This document shows, one piece after another, positions 57,613-64,000 of a stretch of 64,000 nt of DNA. A program made the translations under genes and the position numbers. The notes below the pieces were generated by a model. It saw nothing but the letters and a program-made list of their open reading frames with translations. It did no database searches and was not told the DNA's origin. Each line of letters begins with the position of its first letter. Position 1 is the stretch's first letter. Origin of the DNA: Hebobacterum sp964559435 (GTDB taxonomy: Bacteria > Armatimonadota > Hebobacteria > Hebobacterales > Hebobacteraceae); assembly GCA_964559435.1 (NCBI GenBank), contig CAZLHI010000003.1, positions 1 through 64,000 of the forward strand, read 5' to 3'.

Positions 57613-58917
57613 CTACTCTGCGCGCAGGGCCTCCATCGGCTGAATGCCCGCAGCGCGCACGGCCGGGTAGAGGCCGAAGACCACACCCGTCACGACCGCA
57701 ACCACCAGAGACAGAAGCACGGCCTGGCCAGAGACAATCGTGTGCCACCCCGCGTACTGCGAGATGAGCCTGGCCATCTCTACGCCGAGGAAGATCCCGA
57801 GGATGCCGCCTATGCTCGTGATGACGAGGGCCTCCAGCAGGAACTGACGGGCGATATCGGAGCGGCTCGCACCGACGCACCTGCGAACGCCGATCTCCCG
57901 GGCCCGCTGGGTCACGGTGGCCAGCATGATGTTCATGATCCCGATCCCGCCGACCAGGAGCGATATGCTGGCGATGGCTCCCATCACGATGCTGAAGATC
58001 CGGTGCGTCTGCTGGCTCTGCCGCAGAAGCTCGGCGGGAATGACGATCTCGTAGTCGGGAATCTCCTTGTGGCGGCGCTCCAGGACGCGCCCGGTCACCC
58101 GCGCCGCCTCCCACGTCTCGGTCTCGTCTCCGGTCTGGACGATAATCTGCGTGATCGGCCTCTCATCCAGGGGCGGTCGGTCGAACAGCTTCGCGAGCAG
58201 CTGGACGAACCCCGAAACATCGACCGGGATGGCCTGCTCGACGTATATTTGGAAGTCCTCCATCGCCACGGTGATGGGCATGTAGATGTCCTCGTTCACG
58301 TTGGGCAGGGAGAAGAGACCGCTCCCAGCCTGCACCGTACGCTCCTGCAAGACGCCGATCACCTGGAAGTCCTGGGGCCCGATCCTGAGGCGCTTCCCGA
58401 CGGCGTCTTCCAGGAAGAAGGCGGCGCGTTTCACCTCCGACCCGATGACGCAGACCTGCGCGCCCCGCTCGACATCGCTGTCGTCCACGAACCGTCCAGA
58501 TGCGAGGGTCAGCCGGTTCACGAGGCTGTAGTCCGGCGTCGTGCCGAGCACCTTGGCCGGGATGGCCGTCCCATTGTGTCTCACCTCACCGAACACGCGG
58601 CACACCGGGACGACGCGGTCGGCCGCCTGGTACAGCTCTCCGATGGCCTTCGCGTCGCCGTAGGTCACGCCCTGTGGCGACTCGCGCTGGGCTTCGATAG
58701 CCAAGTCGCCAGCCAGCGCGCGTCGGTTGACATGGATGACGTTGATCCCCATCAGCCTGATCTGCTCCAGGGCCTCCTGCCTGGCCCCGGCCCCGATGGA
58801 CACCATAGCGATGACGGAGGCGATACCGAAGATCACACCCAGCATGGTTAGCAGCGAGCGCAGCTTGTGCGCCAGCAGCTCACGGATTCCTGTGAGGATG
58901 GCAGACCAGAATTTCAC
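57613..58917 (-). CDS. MacB-type ABC transporter permease
   Basis: A 434-residue permease of the MacB/LolC-E class. There is an N-terminal membrane helix (LRSLLTMLGVIFGIASVIAMVSIG), a large periplasmic MacB core domain of about 210 residues and a C-terminal FtsX domain with three helices (IASISLLVGGIGIMNIMLATV, ALVITSIGGILGIFLGVEM, VLLSLVVAVVTGVVFGLYP). The REIGVRRCVGA coupling loop is conserved. Its ATPase is made from a separate gene at 61846. Last gene of a five-gene operon, coupled to the upstream adaptor by a four-base overlap. Such pumps move lipids, peptides or antibiotics from the periplasm outwards by mechanical force. Confidence 0.95.
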   Translation of the reverse strand: MKFWSAILTGIRELLAHKLRSLLTMLGVIFGIASVIAMVSIGAGARQEALEQIRLMGINVIHVNRRALAGDLAIEAQRESPQGVTYGDAKAIGELYQAADRVVPVCRVFGEVRHNGTAIPAKVLGTTPDYSLVNRLTLASGRFVDDSDVERGAQVCVIGSEVKRAAFFLEDAVGKRLRIGPQDFQVIGVLQERTVQAGSGLFSLPNVNEDIYMPITVAMEDFQIYVEQAIPVDVSGFVQLLAKLFDRPPLDERPITQIIVQTGDETETWEAARVTGRVLERRHKEIPDYEIVIPAELLRQSQQTHRIFSIVMGAIASISLLVGGIGIMNIMLATVTQRAREIGVRRCVGASRSDIARQFLLEALVITSIGGILGIFLGVEMARLISQYAGWHTIVSGQAVLLSLVVAVVTGVVFGLYPAVRAAGIQPMEALRAE

Positions 58918-60419
58918 GGCGTGCCGCCCTGTGGAACCACCGGAGACGATGAGGCCGTGCGCTGAGGTGTCTGAGGAGGCGCCTGCTCTTCGCCCACGCT
59001 GCGAAGAGCCACCTCCTCCCCGCCCTCGAGGCCCTTCGTGACGACCGCGGCGTCCTCGTTCTTCCCGCCCAGCTCCACCTCGACGGGGAAGAAATCGCCT
59101 CCTCGTCGCACATACACGAGACGGTCATCCTCCCGCTCGAAGACGCATTCGAGCGGGACGTTCACCACCTCCCCCAGCTCCTCCACGATGATCTTCACGT
59201 TCGCCGTCATGCCCGGGCGCAGTGCGGCCCCCTTGAGCTCACTGATAGACACCTTTGCCGGGAAGACGCGCTCAGGGCTTGGGATCCCCGTCCCCGGGAG
59301 GGTAGACTCGCCCCCGGTCTGCGACACCTCTGTCACTTCGCCCTCGAAGCCGACTCCCTGGATGGCGTCTACGGTCATCGCCGCGCGCTGGCCGGCCTCG
59401 ACCGACCGCGCCTTGTCCTGCGGCAGTTCCACCACCACGCGCATCTCGGAGAGATCGGGGATAGTCGCGATCGGTCGCCCCTGCCAGACCTGGTCCCCTT
59501 GCTGGAGTGGGCGCCGCTGCATCCCGCCCCCTCGCTCCTCCTCCAACACGACGATGCCGTCGGCCGGGGAGCGGATCACGGACTTGCTGAACTCCTCCTC
59601 CACACGATCGAGCTGACTCTTCCGGACCTCGAGGGTAGTCGCGGAGCTGCGGAGTTCGGCATCCCGCTTGCTCTCCGCCCGCTCCAGGGCAGACTCCGCC
59701 TCTGTCACCGCAGCTTGCTTATCCAGCTCCTCAGAGGCGTTCCGCGCCTCCGCCAGTTCCAGGTCCTTCGACTCCCGCTCCAGCGCGAACTCCTTCGCTT
59801 TCAGGTCGGTTGAGGCCAGCTCGACCTCTCGCTGGGGCACAAGCCCCCCCTCGGCCAGACCTTCCTGGCGCGTGAACCGCCTCTTCGCGGTCTCCAGCTC
59901 CACCGCGTCTTGGTCCTTGGCGCTGCGCTTCTCGGCGAGTTCGACGGCCTGTTGCGCTCGGTACTGGTCGAGCTCAGCCTGCGCTTGATTCAGCGCAATG
60001 CGGGCCTTCTCGACATCGGCCTCGAGATCCCTCTTCTTATCTTCGTGTGACTGCTCGGCCTCCTCGTACTGCCGCCGCTGGTCCCTCACCCGCCGCAGCA
60101 ACCGCGGCACGTCCAGTTCCGCTATGACGTCTCCTTCCTTGACCCCGACCCCGTTGGGAACCAGGTATACGATCTGCCCAGTGACCTCCGTCATGACGGG
60201 TTTGGAGTTCACGGCCTCGAGCTTGCCTCTGCACTCAACCACGATCTCGAAGGTGCCTTTGCCGGCGGTCGCTGTTGCGACGACCTGCCTCTGAGCGGCT
60301 TGTTCCGCGGCCGCCCTTCTCGCGACTGCCCCCCTGGCCAGGAAGGCTCCCAGCGCCACTGCCCCGGCCAGCAGGATGATCGGCGTCAGCCCCCCGGATG
60401 CATATCGCCAGAGCTTCAC
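58914..60419 (-). CDS. HlyD/MacA-type periplasmic adaptor (third)
   Basis: A 501-residue membrane-fusion protein. N-terminal anchor helix (GGLTPIILLAGAVALGAFLA), half lipoyl motifs (VIAELDVPRLL and VIRSPADGIVVLEEE), a long coiled-coil hairpin of about 190 residues rich in Glu/Ala/Lys, then a beta-barrel (VVVELPQDKARSVEAGQRAAM) and the membrane-proximal domain. Adaptors of this type form hexameric tubes joining the inner-membrane pump to an outer-membrane channel. One of three distinct adaptors in the operon; overlapped by four bases with both neighbours. Confidence 0.92.
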   Translation of the reverse strand: MKLWRYASGGLTPIILLAGAVALGAFLARGAVARRAAAEQAAQRQVVATATAGKGTFEIVVECRGKLEAVNSKPVMTEVTGQIVYLVPNGVGVKEGDVIAELDVPRLLRRVRDQRRQYEEAEQSHEDKKRDLEADVEKARIALNQAQAELDQYRAQQAVELAEKRSAKDQDAVELETAKRRFTRQEGLAEGGLVPQREVELASTDLKAKEFALERESKDLELAEARNASEELDKQAAVTEAESALERAESKRDAELRSSATTLEVRKSQLDRVEEEFSKSVIRSPADGIVVLEEERGGGMQRRPLQQGDQVWQGRPIATIPDLSEMRVVVELPQDKARSVEAGQRAAMTVDAIQGVGFEGEVTEVSQTGGESTLPGTGIPSPERVFPAKVSISELKGAALRPGMTANVKIIVEELGEVVNVPLECVFEREDDRLVYVRRGGDFFPVEVELGGKNEDAAVVTKGLEGGEEVALRSVGEEQAPPQTPQRTASSSPVVPQGGTP

Positions 60420-61845
60420 GAACTCGTCTCCCGCTTTCCAGGGCCGCTTGACTGCCCCGGTGGGAGTCCGATAACCACCAAGTCGCCCTCCTCGAGTTCG
60501 CCCTCCACCGCGGCGAGCGCGTTGCTGCGCTTCAACAGCTTCACGGGCACTTGGCGGAGGCCGTCACCGGCAGAGACGTGCACCGAGTACGATTCGCCGT
60601 CGGGCAGGAGCGCCTCCAGCGGCACTGCGATGCCCTCTCTTACATGCTCCAGCACGATCTCGACGGTCGCCCCCATCCCCGGGCGGAGCCTCGGCTCCTG
60701 CGTCGTCAGTCGGATGATGGCACTGAACACCTTCTTGCCTGGCACACCACCCTCCCAAGGGGACAGCTGCCGAGCCAGGTTGGCGACGGTCTTGACCTCC
60801 CCCGCCAGTGGCTCACCCGCGAGCGCGGCGACACGCACCTGCGCCGCCTGCTTGGCGTTCACCTTCTCGATATCCGCCTCGTCGACGTGACACAAGACCC
60901 ACATCTCGCTGGGGTCGATGATGTTCGCCAGTCGCTGCCCCTCCCACACCTGGTCGCCGATTCGGAGCGGCCGCATGCCGTCTTCCCAGATTTGCCCGAG
61001 CAGGAGCATGCCGGCCACGGGCGCCTTCACGTCCATGCTGTCGAGACGCTCCTGCGCCTCCTCCAGATCGAGCGTCTTGGCGGCCAGCTCACGGTTGGCC
61101 GAGAGGACAGAGGCCGCCAACCCGGCTTCAGCCTGCGCGAGTTCGATCTGCACCTTCTGCACATCCATCTCCCGCAGGCCCGTGGTCGTCTTCGCGTCCG
61201 ATTCGGCCCGTTCGAGCGATCGCCTTGCCGCCTCCAGCGAGAACTGCTTCCCGCGCACGTCGTCCTCGGCTGCCTCAACCTCCGTTACCGCGAGGAGGCG
61301 CTCCTCGTAGAGCCGCCTGCGCTTCTCGAGCTGACCTTCGGAGACGGCCAGCTCCTTCTCGAGGAAGGCCGCCTCTGCCTCGGCCTTCTCCACGGCAGCC
61401 TTGGACTGCACGCGCGCCAGCTCGAGCGCCTCCTCCGCCTTCTCCAGGCCGCTTCGGGCGTTCTGAACCCGCTTCTCCCCTTCCGCCTGCGATTTGCGGA
61501 TCTGCTCCTCGGCCGCGGCGACTTCGTCCTCGAGCCGATCCACCTCTTTCTTCGCCTCCTCCGGGTTCAGCTTCATCACCACCTCGCCCGGCTGCACCCA
61601 CGCACCATCGGTCCGAACCGAGATGATCTGCGTGTCCCGGGCGAGGCTCACGATGGGCGCCGCGCGCGCCGCCTCGACCACACCTTCCACCGGAAGCGTG
61701 ATGTAGAAGTCGGCCGCCGCCGCTTGAGCGGTCGCTACAGACTGAAGGGTGCTCCGGTTGTTCGCGCCCCGTGGCCAGACGACCAGCACCAGCACGGCTG
61801 CCGCGGCGACGGCAGCAGTCGCCAGAGCCACTTGTCTGCGCACCG

Positions 61846-61849
<4 letters not shown>
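60416..61849 (-). CDS. HlyD/MacA-type periplasmic adaptor (second)
   Basis: A 477-residue adaptor with the same plan as its neighbours: anchor helix (ATAAVAAAAVLVLVVWPRG), lipoyl half motif (IISVRTDGAWVQPGEVVMKL), a coiled-coil hairpin from about 95 to 290 with many Ala/Glu/Arg heptads, lipoyl return strand (MDVKAPVAGMLLLGQIW), barrel (WVLCHVDEADIEKVNAKQAAQ) and C-terminal domain. The hairpin length differs from that of the first adaptor. It sits directly after the ATPase gene, coupled by a four-base overlap on both sides. Confidence 0.92.
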
Positions 61850-62600
<751 letters not shown>

Positions 62601-62604
<4 letters not shown>

Positions 62605-64000
62605 CGGGCCTCCTGGCGGGTGGGATCGAGCAGCGCGACGCGGTCACGCTCCCTCAGTCCCTTGAGGATCACTACCGCTTCGTCGTTGCGTTCGCCCGTC
62701 TCAACCGCGCGAGCCACGAATCCGGTGCGCTTTTGCACGTACACGACCTGACGGCCCTCGCGATCGAACACCGCCTCTACCGCGATGGCGAGCACTTCCT
62801 CCAAGCGTTCCGACACGAACTGCACGTCAGCGGCCATCCCCGGCCTCACGACCTCCACGTCCGGGTTGTGGATCTTGACGACAACATCGAAGGACCGCTG
62901 GCCGGGGACCGCATTGGGATCCTCGAACGGCTGGACCTCCCGGGCGACGGCACCGATGCTGACGACCTCGCCCTCGAACGCTGGTTCGGAGGCGCCCTTT
63001 GGCGTAATGACCGCCTGCTGCCCGACACGGACCTTGTGGATCGACGCCTCGTCCACGCGCAGCTCCACGCGCAGGTTCGAGAGGTCAGCGATGTCGGCGA
63101 CCTTCATCCGCCACCGAAGTCGATCTCCCTCCCTGAGCGTACGGCGGCCCATCTCCCCCCAGGTCTTGCCGAGAACGACGACACCGGCCTTCGGGGCCTT
63201 GACGTCTCCGCCCGCGAGCTGCTCCTCCATCTCCTCAAGCTGGTCCGCGGAGCGATCCGCCCGCTTCGTTGCGCTCTCGACGGCCTCCCCGATGCGGCGT
63301 CCGGCGAGTTCTTCTTCGAACTCTGCGGTGCCGATGTCGGACTGCGCCTGGGTCTTCTCCGACGCGTGCTCCGCGCCGAGGTAGCTGCCGCCCTTCTCCG
63401 ATCTGTCGAGGGCGTGTTCCCTGCTGCGCAGGACCCTCTCGGAGTGGTCGACCTGGCTCTCGGGCACAATCCCCCCGTCGTAGAGGCGGGACTGCTTGCC
63501 GTAGTCCGTCTCCGCCCACTGCAGGTTCCACTGGTCAAACCCCACCTGGGCGTCCGACTGCGCCTTCTCTGTGAACTGCGATCGTGTCAGCATCTCGAGG
63601 CCTCGCAGGTGCCGCTCTACGTCGATCTCCGCCGACTCGTAGTCACGCGTCCGATCTCGCCGCTCCTGCTCCACCTGCGCCGCGCGGTCCTCATACTCCA
63701 GCCGCTGCCGGTCCACTTCGAAGTGGTACTCACTCATGTCCACCTTCGCGATGACGTCCCCCTCCTCCACCTGTGACCCGTCCTCGATCAGCCACGTCAG
63801 GGTCTGGTGCCTACTCGCCCGTGGCGCCCGAACGGACACCACGTCCGCACTTTCGACCGTCCCCTCCCGGGAGATGCCGACGATGAAGGGGCCCTTCTCC
63901 ACGGACGCGATCTCAACCGAGCCAGAGCCCAATCCTCCGCGCAGCAGGGCCATCAGGAGCGCCACCTGCCAGATGGCAACTCCCACGATAGCGACTGCCA
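62601..64000 (-). CDS. HlyD/MacA-type periplasmic adaptor (first), 5' end outside the window
   Basis: At least 461 residues of a membrane-fusion protein. The first possible start inside the window is GTG 63986, but the frame stays open to the window edge and adds more hydrophobic residues to the anchor (AVAIVGVAIWQVALLMALL), so the true start probably lies beyond 64000. Lipoyl strands (WLIEDGSQVEEGDVIAKVDM and DVKAPKAGVVVLGKTW) enclose a hairpin with many charged residues (HLRGLEMLTRSQFTEKAQSD). The barrel and C-terminal domains (VQPFEDPNAVPGQRSF, RPGMAADVQFV) follow. It heads the operon as far as can be seen. Confidence 0.9.

Overview
The window is GC-rich DNA from a free-living, probably heterotrophic bacterium with two membranes. 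Evidence for an outer membrane is a DUF481-type beta-barrel protein, two predicted lipoproteins, a type IV pilus assembly operon and a MacAB-like export operon. The prepilin at 29622-30737 has the ARARESARKA..CLSN / H-x9-DG pattern common in Armatimonadota and Planctomycetes. A T-box leader lies before valS, as is typical of Terrabacteria. Together these suggest an Armatimonadota-like lineage. This is inference: no rRNA is present to settle it.

Layout. 0-4 kb: stand-alone receiver protein, ROK sugar kinase and ftsH, with good sigma70-type promoters. 4-9.7 kb: a minus-strand operon of dehydrogenase, zinc dehydrogenase, creatininase-fold hydrolase and TIM-barrel epimerase. It matches the IolG-IolM-IolN-IolO inositol route known from Thermotoga, and an MFS transporter is divergent to it. 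9.7-16.6 kb: a lipoprotein with carboxypeptidase-regulatory-like repeats, a T-box-controlled valS, an orphan histidine kinase, a conserved hypothetical, and a small Gly/Arg-tailed membrane protein with the best promoter and RBS in the window. 16.9-21.5 kb: two GT4 glycosyltransferases and an overlapping alpha-barrel protein. 21.6-31.2 kb: three broken genes (tspO with an in-frame amber, a frameshifted and truncated photolyase, a truncated Gfo/Idh gene) among fasciclin proteins, a flavin oxidoreductase, a peroxiredoxin, a large DUF6785-like membrane protein and a prepilin.

31.3-41.3 kb: a minus-strand type IV pilus operon, in transcription order pilB, pilC, three GspG-like prepilins, a PilX-like protein, PilV-like and PilW-like minor pilins, a pilM-pilN fusion, pilO and a PilP-like gene. 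Secretin, prepilin peptidase and retraction ATPase are not in the window. 41.8-54.6 kb: a small orphan protein, a GH4 glycosidase, tRNA-Cys and tRNA-Gly(CCC), a large secreted GH35-like protein that seems to lack its acid/base residue, a zinc-ribbon protein, a PPC-domain protein, a Gfo/Idh protein lacking the EKP lysine, an M28/glutaminyl-cyclase-like enzyme, and a three-gene unit of FG-GAP propeller protein, acetamidase/formamidase and zinc-less MDR dehydrogenase. 54.8-64 kb: a TPR protein, a DUF481 outer-membrane protein and an operon encoding one MacB-type ATPase, one MacB-type permease and three different HlyD/MacA adaptors, joined by 4-bp overlaps.

The most informative items are the complete IolGMNO-type operon, the T-box valS leader, the three-adaptor MacB operon, the pilMN fusion, and the strongly expressed small membrane protein. 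No CRISPR array, insertion sequence, phage module or known defence system was seen.
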